Positions 20,613 through 29,792 of a stretch of DNA of 64,000 nucleotides are shown piece by piece; position 1 is the first letter of the stretch; each line of letters starts with the position of its first letter. The notes beneath the pieces were generated by a model, which did no database searches, was not told the DNA's origin, and saw only the letters and a program-made list of their open reading frames with translations. Made by a program: the position numbers and the translations under genes. Source of the stretch: Aurelia coerulea. Its lineage: Eukaryota; Cnidaria; Scyphozoa; Semaeostomeae; Ulmaridae. The stretch is from contig CM076957.1 of NCBI GenBank assembly GCA_039566865.1, forward strand, positions 8,751,896-8,815,895. Direction: 5' to 3'.

Positions 20613-21373
20613 CAGTGGCGTGGCCACGGGGTGCCCCCCCCCACTTTTGTCGAAAGGTGGTCCTCGATATTCCTCTAAAACCGAAGAGAAAATAGCTGGG
20701 TATAGGTTGGGAAAGAATTTTCTGAGAAATGTCAAATCTTGGCACTGGCAAGCATCATATTGGGAGATGCATTTTAAGCCAAAGTAAAGGACCTTTCTTT
20801 TAAAATTTTCCTCGTGCTCTGATTCATATGATAACTGTCACAAAACGATGAAGGTTTCCTTGTCGCTAAAGGCAAGCATGATATTAGGAGATGCATGCTA
20901 AGGCAAAGTAAGGGATCTGTCTTCAAAAATTTTCCTCGTGCCCTGATTTATAGCATGATTGTCACAAACGATAAAGGTTTCCTTGTTGCTAAAGGCAAGC
21001 ATGACATTGGGAGATGCATTCTAAGCCAAAGTAAGGGATATGTCATCAAAAGTTTTCCTCGTGCGATGATTTATAGCATAATTGTCACATAACGATCAAG
21101 GTTTCCATGTCGCTAAAGGCAAGCATGATTTTAGGAGATGCATTCTAAGCCAAAGTAAAGGACCTTTCTTCAAAAATTTTCCTCGTGCTCTGATTCATAG
21201 GATAACTGTCACAAAACGATGTAGGTTTCCTTGTCGCTAAAGGCAAGCATGCTATTGGGAAATGCATTCTAAGCCAAAGTAAAGGGCGTAGCCACAAAAA
21301 TTTTCCTAGGGGATTCGCCCTCAGACCCCCTCATTGTACTGCCCACCCCCACTTAATTTACCCTGGCCACGCA
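20613..21373. mobile_element. Non-autonomous hAT, family A copy 2, nested in family D
   Basis: It begins CAGTGGCGTGGCCACGG and ends CCCTGGCCACGC, where the last bases of the TIR seem lost. No duplication can be read, so the right end may be deleted. It aligns with family A copy 1 without the family B insertion and thus provides the empty site (ATAGGTTGGGAAAGAA). Confidence 0.8.
20747..21300 (+). repeat. 124-bp tandem repeat, about 4.5 units, inside family A hAT
   Basis: GGCAAGCAT starts lie at 20747, 20871, 20994, 21118 and 21242 (steps of 123-124). The sequence is the same as in the array at 8160. Confidence 0.93.
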
Positions 21374-21665
21374 TTTTCAAAGAAAGTGACTTTAGCTTTG
21401 CTATTGGTAAGAAATCAAGGAATTGCGACGAATTTTGCTCATATGACCGCACCCGCACCATTTAGACCACACCCACTTAGGGCCCCCTTAACTTATCCAT
21501 GGCCGGTGCAAAAATCGGAGCCAGTCCGCCACTGCCTAAATAGGGTCAACTTTTTCAGAGTAATAATATGAGTCTCTGTTGACTGAAGCGCCATCTTGAA
21601 GTCAAAGAGCACAGGGAAACAAGAGACTCATCGTCATAAGTCTAGTTGAAACACATATCCTGAGT

Positions 21666-22278
21666 TACATATCAGGACTATGAATCCAGTTTTGAGGTTT
21701 TAATGGAAAAGGATCGATCAATAACTGTGCACCAGAGAAATTTACAGCTTCTCATGACCGAAATGTACAAGACTAAGAATAGCTTGAATCCAGTTTTTAT
21801 GAGAGAGATTTTTTCTGAAAATGGAAGTCAATATAATCTGAGGAACACTAACGATTTTTCTCTTCCTAGAATTAGAACCGCTACATATGGCTCAGAAACG
21901 ATTCGTTTCAGAGGCCCGCAAGTCTGGGCAACCGTTCCACAATTTATCAAAGATTCTACATCTCTTGCTGAATTTAAAAACAACATCAAATCTTGGTCAG
22001 GAGAATCCTGCCACTGCCGATTATGCCAAACTTTCATTCCGAACTTAGGCTTTATTTAATTTTAACATTTATGGTTTTTATGCTGAATGTATGTCAATTT
22101 TGTATATCTACTTATCTACTATTTTACTATTTTTAACTACGAATATTGTATATTAATTTATCTACTATTTTACTATTTTAACTATTGTATATTGTAATTT
22201 TTTAGTTGGCCTAAATTAGCTTTAGTATAGCTACGGTATTTATATTAGCCAACTTTTAAAGAAATTTATAATAATATT
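21666..22278 (+). mobile_element. 5'-truncated LINE tail inserted in LINE endonuclease
   Basis: The C-terminal ORF2 block at 21703-22059 (HQRNLQLLMTEMYK, FRGPQVWATVPQFIK, CRLCQTFIPNLGFI) is followed by an AT-rich 3' UTR to about 22278. It lies between two consecutive pieces of the host LINE endonuclease, so it is best read as a separate truncated insertion. Exact junctions are uncertain by some tens of bases. Confidence 0.75.
21703..22059 (+). pseudogene. LINE ORF2 C-terminus, frame intact
   Basis: The 118-codon frame carries the late ORF2 signatures: YNLRNTNDF, YGSETIRFRGPQVW, FKNNIKSW, and a Cys-rich end CHCRLC. It has its own stop. The start codon is incidental to a 5'-truncated insertion. 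Confidence 0.82.
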
Positions 22279-22535
22279 GACAGTACCGTCGATGAAGACA
22301 AACTGGCACTAGATGAATACAGGTTCATTACAAATAACCATCCACAAAATGTCAAAAGAGTTGGTGTTGGCCTTTATATAATAGAATCTCTTCCTTCAAA
22401 AGATCGTTCTGACCTGGTTGCTCTCCCTGAATGCACTGTTTATGAGATTCAAGTAGAGAGACAAAAGTATTTTTTTCGTCCTAATCTATCGAAGCCCAAG
22501 CCAAGACCATAGAGTGAGTTTGAAAATTTCACATC
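22279..22535 (+). pseudogene. LINE endonuclease middle part, frameshifted in a T-run
   Basis: The frame reads DSTVDEDKLALDEYRF, VKRVGVGLYIIES, LPECTVYEIQVERQKYFF. A T-run near 22471 shifts it; the +1 frame continues VLIYRSPSQDHSEFENF. Nearest relative in the window is 1355-1564. Confidence 0.85.
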
Positions 22536-22564
22536 TTTTTTTTTTTTTTAATTTAACGTTTTTT

Positions 22565-23325
22565 TAACGTTAAAATTTAACGTTTGGCTACACAAGCCTT
22601 GACACTTTTTAACGTTTCGCCACACAGGCCTTGACACTTTTGGCTACACAAGCCTTGACACTTTTTCACGTTTGGCTACACAAGCCTTGACACTTTTTAA
22701 CGTTTGGCCACACAGGCCTTGACACTTTGAAACGTTTCGCCACACAGGCCTTGACACTTTGAAACGTTTCGCCACACAGGCCTTGACACTTTTGGCTACA
22801 CCAGCCTTAACGCTTTGAAACGTTGGGCTACACAAGCCTTGAAACGTTTGGCCACAAAGGCCTCGACACTTTTGGCTACACAAGCCTTGACACTTTTTAA
22901 CGTTTGGCTACACAAGCCTTGACACTTTTTAACGTTTGGCCACACAGTCCTTGACACTTTTGGCTACACAAGCCTGCTTGACACTTTGAAAGGTTTGGCT
23001 AACAAGCCTTGACACTTTGAAACGTTTGGCCTAAAAAGCCTTAACACTTTGAAACGTTTGGCCTAAAAAGCCTTAACACTTTGAAACGTTTGGCCTAAAA
23101 AGCCTTAACACTTTGAAACTTTTGGCGTAACAAGCCTTGACACTTTGAAAACGTTTGGCCTAAAAAGCCTTAACACTTTGAAACGTTTGGCGTAACAAGC
23201 CTTGACACTTTGAAACGTTTGGCCTAAAAAGCCTTAACACTTTGAAACGTTTGGCCTAAAAAGCCTTAACACTGTGAACGTTTGACCTAAAAAGCCTTAA
23301 CACTTTGAAACGCTCGGCCTAAAGC
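22565..23325. repeat. 32-bp minisatellite, about 24 units
   Basis: Units of the type ACGTTTGGCTACACAAGCCT + TGACACTTT recur at about 32 bp, some shortened to 22. From about 23025 a second subtype, GGCCTAAAAAGCCTTAACAC, takes over. One strand stays open over 22644-22883, a property of the repeat length and not evidence of a gene. Confidence 0.95.
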
Positions 23326-23645
23326 ACATATGTGACATTAGCCATTGGTTAATACAACAAACAAGTTTTGAGAGGAATTCCATTGTCTAGTGAATTCTCA
23401 TTTCTGTTGGTTCATGAATTTTTGGCAATGAAGATTCAGCCTCGATCCTGTGCTTTGTAATAAACAAGAGAGAGAATTGTATTGCATGAACCAATCAGCT
23501 TCATGACATGTGCTCTCTAACAAGCCTTAACACTTCGAAACGCTTAGCTAAACCAGCCTTAACACTTTGAAACGTTTCTGGCTTTCACCCACCAGGGTAC
23601 TAACGCGTTTGGCTTTAACAAGCCTAAAACGACTTTTTTATTTGC
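23326..23645. repeat. Unique 190 bases, then degenerate minisatellite remnants
   Basis: From 23326 to 23515 the repeat is absent. Degenerate units (CAAGCCTTAACACTTCGAAA, CAGCCTTAACACTTTGAAAC) return at 23520-23640. This looks like an insertion in, or decay of, one larger array. Confidence 0.7.
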
Positions 23646-24349
23646 TTGAAACGTTTCCAATTTAAACTATCGCCTTGAAAACCATTTTTAGAAAATAGTA
23701 CTGAGCTACAAAATACCTGCAGAACAAGAACGAAAACAACAACAACCACAACCACAACCACAAACGACACACCTAAATAACTTGGGCCTTGGACTACCAT
23801 AACTCATATAACTATATAAAATTATAGTATAGAAAACCCCGAAATTTAAGAATTTTAGAAATTTTGGCTGATAAAGCACAAGATAACGAACTGAGCGAAA
23901 CCAAATCACCACTGCAAACGAGAAAAAATAGATATATAGATAAATAAATAAATCAAAAATAACGCTTCGAAATATAGGTTTTCAACAGTGGCTACCAGTG
24001 AAATTCACTCATTTACCTCATATTTCCATTCAGAAACTATGGGAAGTTTTTGAATTCGTTCAAAGTTTCTGCTGAGCTTACCAAAACAACCCAAACGGGG
24101 AGAGGATGTAAATTTCGCAAACGTTTTGGATTCCATACGACTGCTCAAAGAACCTACAAAGCCGGCAAGAAGGGAAAGACTGAAAATCATCAGTAAATAA
24201 ATTCGGCTAATGATTTGCGCAGCCAATTGACTAACTAACTAACCAACCAACACAAATACGCAAATAAACTCAAAACAACACAATATTTCAAACTTGGTTA
24301 TCAACTAGATTTTCTTTTTTTTTCCTTTTTTGAATCTCTGAATTACTTT
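23646..24349. other. Non-coding, possible decayed 3' part of gag-like gene
   Basis: AT-rich. A 73-codon minus-strand frame at 24005-24226 begins with a hydrophobic stretch but matches no family I know. No repeats. Confidence 0.4.
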
Positions 24350-25405
24350 TGATCCAGTTTCGATTTGTACAAATCCTCGATTTTTCTGCTCCATTGGAAG
24401 GAATCCTTAACACGTGTTTCTTTGCGCCGAAACAAAAGGGCCATCAGGCAGCCCTCGATTCCAAAAGACACAAATTCCTTGACTAGACGATTCAATAATG
24501 CTTACAACTGGTTTCGAAGGAGAGGCCACTGAACTATTTGAGAACTTTTGGAAGACATTGGAGACAAAAAGATTCACATCAATATCGGACCAAGTTAACA
24601 AGGGATTTTCTGCCACCCTCTTGCGAAAACGATCATAAACCAACCATCCTTCGCCATAAGATTCTCTCTGGATTTTAGATATCTGCAAAAAAATAACCCG
24701 TAAGCTGCCCAACTTTTCTCGGATTAAATTGGAGATACAATGAAGCAATCACGATCCATGCCCCGGCCCAGTCCTGAAAATTGCGAATTGGCTGCAACTC
24801 TGAATTTTTTTCGCATTTCAAAAGGCGCATAAATTGAGCCCCCACAGGTTCAACTTGGGGGCTTTGTCCAAATTAGCTGCGCGCAAAAGAACCAAATCGA
24901 CAAAAATATTCTTCTTTACCATGTTTACAATGTAACCAGGTACAGGCGGCAGACTTTCGGCAACAGAAAAACCAGGCTGTGAAATTTGGCTGGTGACAAT
25001 AAGTTGAGGATTCAACGCAAAAAGTTCTTTAGGAATATTCCAATTAGCTAGGCTTGGGACACAGGAGGACTGAGCTGAGGCTGAGCTCGTGGTCGGCTGA
25101 CCCTGGAGGCTTGAAGACTGAAAGACATTAGATTGATTAAGGCCAACTGAAGCCACGGACAAAATTGAAGGGGCAAAGTTTTGGCTAAAAGCAGATTGAC
25201 CTGAGCTCGCAGAAATAACGGATGCCTGTGAGCTTGTACCAGCGAACGATGTTGCATCTTGGTTTGATACATTAACATCAGCCCCCCCCCCCTCCCCCGT
25301 AGTCAGAAGACGCCCGACTGACTGCTGAATATTCGATATAGCTGATTCAAGAGCCCCCAATCTTGCACCCATTAAATCTCCACCTGTCAAATTCGAGTTA
25401 ATCAA
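24350..25405 (-). pseudogene. Gag-like remnant of another DIRS/Ngaro-group retroelement
   Basis: On the minus strand, 25405-24818 encodes a Ser/Gln/Ala-rich region and LPPVPGYIVNMVKKNIFVDL. Codons around 24780-24700 read WAGAWIVIASLYLQFNP and YFFADI. The frame 24748-24407 then has YGEGWLVYDRFRKRVAENP, LLTWSDIDVNLFV and GICVFWNRG. This order resembles the capsid-like and CxxxxNxG region of DIRS-group Gag proteins as I remember them. One frameshift near 24690 and another near the end break it. It lies just outside the 3' end of the Ngaro element, so it belongs to a different insertion or to a domesticated relative. Confidence 0.55.
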
Positions 25406-25547
25406 AGTATCTTCATCAGATATAATAAATATAACACGAGAGAAAATAATTCAAATCGGAACGCTCTCACCAAAGCAGTTCAATGACGCGTCACCGGACA
25501 CAGCGACCTTGAATCGCAGAACCACCTGCTGTCTCTGGCTGATGAAG

Positions 25548-25611
25548 ATAGTAACCTATCCTCATCCAATTAGCCACTCCCCCTCTCAAATCAACTAAGA
25601 TACCCGAGTGC
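25548..25611 (-). repeat. Ngaro split repeat B2
   Basis: 64 bases beginning (plus strand) ATAGTAACCTATCCTCATCC, identical by eye to 26025-26088. It forms the 3' end of the element. Confidence 0.93.
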
Positions 25612-25651
25612 GAAGGAAGATCGCTATTTGAGAGGAATAGTGACTAATGGA
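25566..25651. repeat. Hairpin formed by B2 and an inverted partner
   Basis: CCAATTAGCCACTCCCCCTC (in B2) faces TTTGAGAGGAATAGTGACTA at 25628-25647: an imperfect inverted copy 35 bases away. Confidence 0.65.
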
Positions 25652-25669
25652 CCCCTAATGGACAATTTT

Positions 25670-25794
25670 CACTTCGCTTTTCTAGGCTTAAAGGCATCTT
25701 AGTGCCAGCGCCAATAATGCCTATTTGCCTTTAAGCCTTGCAAAATAGTAAAAACGTAGAAAAAACTTGGTACATAACTCTAAAAAGCGAAGTG
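25670..25794. repeat. Two-stem inverted repeat between A2 and B2
   Basis: CACTTCGCTTTT (25670-25681) pairs with AAAAGCGAAGTG (25783-25794). Nested inside, GGCTTAAAGGCA (25685-25696) pairs with TGCCTTTAAGCC (25726-25737). Both 12-bp stems are perfect. The structure lies in the 3' non-coding part of the Ngaro element. Confidence 0.9.
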
Positions 25795-25846
25795 GAAATG
25801 GCCTATGCTAAAGAAAAGAACCGTCGCCGAGGGAGGAGGGTGGGTC

Positions 25847-26028
25847 GCTTTGACACTTGTCACTGCTTGTTGCGTAGAAAAGAGGCGGAATAAGCCAATT
25901 CCAGGGTTTTATATACTTGCTAGGCCTCAAGGGGCCACACACTAGGCTAGCTAGATCCCGTGGGGGTCACGAAAGGAGTTTCCATGCGTTACTTTGAGAT
26001 TTTAGAGTGACTTCTTGGGTGAGAATAG
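25847..26028 (-). repeat. Ngaro split repeat A2
   Basis: 182 bases, identical by eye to A1 (36101-36282). It overlaps B1 by the four bases ATAG at 26025-26028. ATAG is also the outermost word at both element ends, as expected if the internal junction templates a circular intermediate. Confidence 0.95.
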
Positions 26029-26088
26029 TAACCTATCCTCATCCAATTAGCCACTCCCCCTCTCAAATCAACTAAGATACCCGAGTGC
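26025..26088 (-). repeat. Ngaro split repeat B1
   Basis: 64 bases identical by eye to B2. It adjoins A2 with a four-base overlap. Confidence 0.93.
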
Positions 26089-26249
26089 TCCGGAAGTCAC
26101 AATTTCGGCAATGTGTATACATGCAAAGAAAACAAGGAAAGATGAAACTTTAGTAGCAAAATATGTGTCATAAAAACCCAACGATATTTACTCCATAACT
26201 CAGAAAAAAAAAAAAAAAAAAAAAACCAAAAAAACCCTACAAAACAGCT

Positions 26250-27602
26250 TCAAGAAAACAGAGGTTTGAAGCCTTTTAAGCAGTTTTTATCACGGAAAAT
26301 CGCTCCAAGACTGCTGGCTGCACAAGCATTGGATTCAGTACTTGGGGTAGAGGCTTTGGATAAAGCCGTGCTTGCACCATCAGGGGCCATGACTTTTTCA
26401 CATTGTGAATACTGGACAGCCATGTCTACACTCTTCCAGCCTACGTGATCAGAGATCTGAGAGTAGGGTATCCCAAGCAGCGAAAGCGTAATAGAGCATC
26501 CACTTCGAAAACCGTGCATTGTCTCTCCTTCTGATATTGACAAGTCTTGTAAATGTTTCCGAAGTCTGTTTCCGACTGCTGTGCCAACAAACGGCTTGGT
26601 TGTAACATTACCTTGACGGTTAGTTGAACGAAACAAGAAGCCTGTCTTAAGATCGACACCTAATTTGCAGGCAAGGGCCAAATAAATACGTAGGTTTGCG
26701 ACTGGGCACACAGGCGAATTTTTAACTTTCTGGATAGCGAATACGTTGCTGTTATTTCCCCGCAGAGTCTTACCAAAAACCTGATTGAACACGAAGGAGT
26801 TGCCGTCATATTTTGCCAACACATCCACCGACTTGACCCTTCCGAGATCTGAAGCCCTATCTCCGGAAAAGAAATCGATGGAGAAAAAAGCCATATCCCT
26901 TGAAAGGATATACAGCTCGATCGGAGTAACACCAGAAGCTCTCATAAGGCTTCTGAGATGAGTGCAAAGAAGGCTTAATTTGTCCAAAAAGAAAGGAACT
27001 GCTTTTTTCGGAAATCTTCTGCAAATTGTTTGCTCTTCTAAAACCATGTCATAATAGTCCTTCACCGAATGATGAGCAGCTGGATTTCCGATATGTAAAT
27101 CCTCATTCCATGTAGAGCCCCTTCCGATTTCTTTAAAGATAGATCTTAGCTTACCAATATTGTTATCGATAGTACCTGCTGCTAGGCCACGATAACAGGA
27201 ACAAGGTGCATTTTTCGCGATAGAACGAGTAGGACATTCATCTGAATGGGAGGTTGACTTGCCGAATTTATCCCTCCAGATCAGGAAATTGACTATCTCT
27301 TGCGGTGAAGCTATAGCTATGGATTTACGCTCTGTTTGAGACCACAGGAAAGATTCTAGCTGCTGTTGAAGACTGCTCTTTTGCCGCTGATATGGTTTTT
27401 TCGACTTGTTATGCGAGAGTGTATGTAATCTATCCACGATGCGTTGTTCATCTACCTCGACGACAGCAGGAGGAGTGTGAGCCCGAGGAGACCCTTGCCG
27501 ACAGCCGCATTTACTGCAGAAATGAAAGTCAAAGTCATTTGGTGAGCCACATCGTCCGCAGCTAACTGCTGGTTTCCATATTCTAGCAATTGTAGGTGTG
27601 AC
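26250..27602 (-). CDS. Tyrosine recombinase (integrase) of the Ngaro element
   Basis: The protein should join the retroelement's DNA copy into the genome by site-specific recombination, without an aspartate-type integrase. Counting from the frame start at 27608, Cys17-Cys20 and Cys31-Cys34 form a zinc-ribbon-like N-terminus (CGRCG ... FCSKCGC). The catalytic set is readable: Arg251 (FSGDRASDLGRV), His365-x-x-Arg368 (MHGFRSG), His388 (SDHVGWKS) and the nucleophile Tyr400 (VQYSQ). The frame has no early ATG. It is preceded by TTTTTCTAACTATTGCAG, a strong acceptor with branch-like CTAAC, so translation probably starts on an upstream exon spliced to GTC at 27602 in phase 0. The stop of RT-RNase H lies within that acceptor region. 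No inactivating change is seen. Confidence 0.92.
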   Translation of the reverse strand, partial: VTPTIARIWKPAVSCGRCGSPNDFDFHFCSKCGCRQGSPRAHTPPAVVEVDEQRIVDRLHTLSHNKSKKPYQRQKSSLQQQLESFLWSQTERKSIAIASPQEIVNFLIWRDKFGKSTSHSDECPTRSIAKNAPCSCYRGLAAGTIDNNIGKLRSIFKEIGRGSTWNEDLHIGNPAAHHSVKDYYDMVLEEQTICRRFPKKAVPFFLDKLSLLCTHLRSLMRASGVTPIELYILSRDMAFFSIDFFSGDRASDLGRVKSVDVLAKYDGNSFVFNQVFGKTLRGNNSNVFAIQKVKNSPVCPVANLRIYLALACKLGVDLKTGFLFRSTNRQGNVTTKPFVGTAVGNRLRKHLQDLSISEGETMHGFRSGCSITLSLLGIPYSQISDHVGWKSVDMAVQYSQCEKVMAPDGASTALSKASTPSTESNACAASSLGAIFRDKNCLKGFKPLFS

Positions 27603-27611
27603 CTGCAATAG

Positions 27612-29792
27612 TTAGAAAAACAGTCTGAATGCAATTAAGTCCCACTGCAAAGGCTTTGTATGCCAACCAATTGATTTATTAGGGGGAAATAAAAGGACAT
27701 CGGACTGATTCTTCTTGCCAAGAACAACACTATCAACAGCTAAGGAGGATACCACTGGCCACCAATATTTTCTGGGAGAGATGTCAGGTACAACAAGCGT
27801 GACTCGTACCTGACTTGCTCTAAGGAATTTTAGCAAGGGACCAATTAAGACAAACGGTGGAAAAACATAGCAGTTGTCATCACTCCGAATTTCTTGCGCG
27901 AAAATATTGACACCACTTGATTGAGGACATGGATATGGGGAAAAGAACTTTAAAGGAGCGCCATTTGTACCGCATTTGACGTTTGACGGAATTGCCATCA
28001 GGTCAATGTCATGAGGGCCATATGTTTTCTCGAGTACGTTCCAAGCCCTGCTGGAAAGGGTACAGTCAAGATCCGACACAACGCGGGAAGGGGCATCTGC
28101 TGCGATCTCGCTAGATGGCATATAATACAGGTTCAGGGATGAATTTAACTTTAAGCAGAGATTGAAGAGATCCTTGATGACTCTTGTGAGGGAGATGTTT
28201 TTGCCACCTTGATTATTCCAAAAATGGAGCAGATTCTTATTGTCGACGTATGCATCCACATAGCAATTTTCTACTTTATTTGAGAATGATAAGAGAGTTC
28301 TGTAAAGAGCTAAAGCTTCCCTTATAGCAATAGGGAGAGCTTTTTCTTCATCGTCCCAGTAATCACGAACTGCTATAGGATCATTGGTGAAAGAGAATAC
28401 ACCGCCCCATCCAGAATTTGAAGCATCTGAGCACAAAGATACTGAAATATGTTTCTCCTCTCTCCAGCAAAGGGAGCCCTGCCACGAGTCAAGAAAACGC
28501 CAATGTTCAATTTCTCCTCTCAGATCATTAGTAAGGAATGTTGGAATAGAGGTCTTGATACCTTTACTTATGCCTGCATTGACCTCGCGAATATATAGAC
28601 GAGCAGCGGGGACAGCCAAAGAGAAAGACGCAGCTTTCCCCGCAAAACGCTGTAACGTCTTGACAGTTGCGACTTTTGATTGTAGTATTGTTTCCCTGAG
28701 TTTGGCGAATTTTTCCTTCTTCTCCTTTGGGACTTGGAAAGACTCAGTGGTTGAGTCGACAATGAGACCCAAAAATGTAATACTTTGAACAGGCATAAAC
28801 ACCGACTTCTTGAGGCCAATAAAGTAACCGCATTTAACAAGAACAAGGGCGGTGATAAAGGCTGCTGCTTTAGCCATCTCGAGGTCTGTCCATGCCTGTA
28901 CCGTTCTACTTGGGAGACATAATTGGCCAACATGTCGATCGTCGATATACTGAGACAACGGGACTCCTTTTGATCTTATGAAACTGGAGGCTCCTAATCC
29001 GACAGAATGGTAGACGTAGGCACTTGGGCTCCACCCAAAGGGTAGAGTATTATATACGAAGAACCATCCTTGCCAAAATAAGCCAAAGAATTTTCTGCTA
29101 GCGGCAGTAAGCATGATATGATCATAACCTGATTTATCATCCATTTTGGATTGGTAGTGATTCTTCTGGACATACCGTGGAAGGTCTGTGATGGGGTCAA
29201 AATGAATGTGTGGGGCTTTCATCCAAAGGTTCAGATAGCGCTCGTCGTGACACATACGGGGTTTCGTCGGCTCGATAGTTATAGGCATGACTAAATGAGG
29301 TGGTTGACAGTGACCTTCCTTGCCCCAAACACAGAGTGATCCATTTCTAACCCTTTCTAGAATTGACTCTGAGATGAATTCCTGGAACTGGTCGCAACTC
29401 TTGCTGTTAGAAAAAATCATGGGAGGTGGTCTGTCAGAATCAAAGCTTTTACCCTTGAAATCGCCTTTAAACGGTTGCATAAAGTCAAAGATAGAGACAC
29501 CATAGCGTATATACTTGAGGAGCTCCTCTCTTTTATGATGCTCCAACAAAATTTCACTCCACACATCGTAGTGTTGATGGATTTCACCTGCTAAAAAGCT
29601 GATTGGGTTTCGGAAGACGATGTTTTCTGGGGAACACTTAAGATTGCCCTTTTGAACATCTTCTATGATAGATAGAGGCATTATGTTGGCAGAGTCACAC
29701 CATTTTCCTGCAAAATTGCACCATGTGACATCAGACGAAGATCTCATGTTTCTCCTTGCATCTGCTAATTTCTCTTCGAAGGCTGACTGCAG
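27612..29792 (-). CDS. Reverse transcriptase-RNase H of the Ngaro element
   Basis: It copies the element RNA into DNA and removes the RNA strand. Numbered from the ATG at 29747 (711 residues): PTKPRMCHDERYLN 160-173, motif A KMDDKSGYDH 201-210, motif B TLPFGWSPSAY 234-244, catalytic QYIDD 266-270. RNase H follows with CSDASNSGWGG (Asp441), IREALAL (Glu477), YVDNKN (Asp502) and AADAPSR (Asp551). The end (GVNIFAQEI...FPPFVLIGPLLKFL) is a tail shared by DIRS-group enzymes. The frame is open upstream of the ATG to CTG at 29792, just after CTCCATTCTCACCTTAG, a likely splice acceptor in phase 0. All catalytic residues are present. Confidence 0.94.
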   Translation of the reverse strand: MQSAFEEKLADARRNMRSSSDVTWCNFAGKWCDSANIMPLSIIEDVQKGNLKCSPENIVFRNPISFLAGEIHQHYDVWSEILLEHHKREELLKYIRYGVSIFDFMQPFKGDFKGKSFDSDRPPPMIFSNSKSCDQFQEFISESILERVRNGSLCVWGKEGHCQPPHLVMPITIEPTKPRMCHDERYLNLWMKAPHIHFDPITDLPRYVQKNHYQSKMDDKSGYDHIMLTAASRKFFGLFWQGWFFVYNTLPFGWSPSAYVYHSVGLGASSFIRSKGVPLSQYIDDRHVGQLCLPSRTVQAWTDLEMAKAAAFITALVLVKCGYFIGLKKSVFMPVQSITFLGLIVDSTTESFQVPKEKKEKFAKLRETILQSKVATVKTLQRFAGKAASFSLAVPAARLYIREVNAGISKGIKTSIPTFLTNDLRGEIEHWRFLDSWQGSLCWREEKHISVSLCSDASNSGWGGVFSFTNDPIAVRDYWDDEEKALPIAIREALALYRTLLSFSNKVENCYVDAYVDNKNLLHFWNNQGGKNISLTRVIKDLFNLCLKLNSSLNLYYMPSSEIAADAPSRVVSDLDCTLSSRAWNVLEKTYGPHDIDLMAIPSNVKCGTNGAPLKFFSPYPCPQSSGVNIFAQEIRSDDNCYVFPPFVLIGPLLKFLRASQVRVTLVVPDISPRKYWWPVVSSLAVDSVVLGKKNQSDVLLFPPNKSIGWHTKPLQWDLIAFRLFF

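Larger units (their letters stand above)
20311..21534. mobile_element. Non-autonomous hAT (family D), nested in M1
   Basis: Perfect 14-bp terminal inverted repeats CAGTGGCGGACTGG close both ends. Flanks CCTAAATA at 20303-20310 and 21535-21542 are an exact 8-bp duplication. The element has no transposase frame and hosts a family A copy. Confidence 0.95.
19852..21644. mobile_element. DNA transposon with 9-bp TSD (MULE-like), copy M1
   Basis: The ends TAGACTTATGACGATGAGTC and its inverse match for 20 bases, then continue with differences to about 33 bases. Flanks GTTGAAACA at 19843-19851 and 21645-21653 are a 9-bp duplication. That length suggests a Mutator-like element, although no transposase is present to prove it. 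It interrupts LINE endonuclease codons and carries two further nested elements. Confidence 0.88.
19676..22535 (+). mobile_element. LINE 5' region (2A-like peptide plus endonuclease), split by nested insertions
   Basis: LINE 5' coding sequence starts at 19676, breaks at 19851 inside the endonuclease VET-H codons, reappears for VETHIL at 21645-21665, and continues at 22279-22535. The breaks are the 9-bp-TSD transposon at 19852-21644 and a second LINE tail at about 21666-22278. The later part is homologous to 1340-1564, so one family supplied both. Confidence 0.8.

Noticed and set aside
22644..22883. 79-codon minus-strand frame rich in VKACVAK-like repeats
   Set aside because: It is the antisense of the 32-bp minisatellite; the repeat pattern follows the DNA unit and the frame breaks as soon as unit lengths change.
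24005..24226. 73-codon minus-strand frame with a signal-peptide-like start
   Set aside because: No homology that I recognise, no upstream support, and AT-rich surroundings. It could be a decayed exon of the neighbouring gag-like remnant but cannot be supported.
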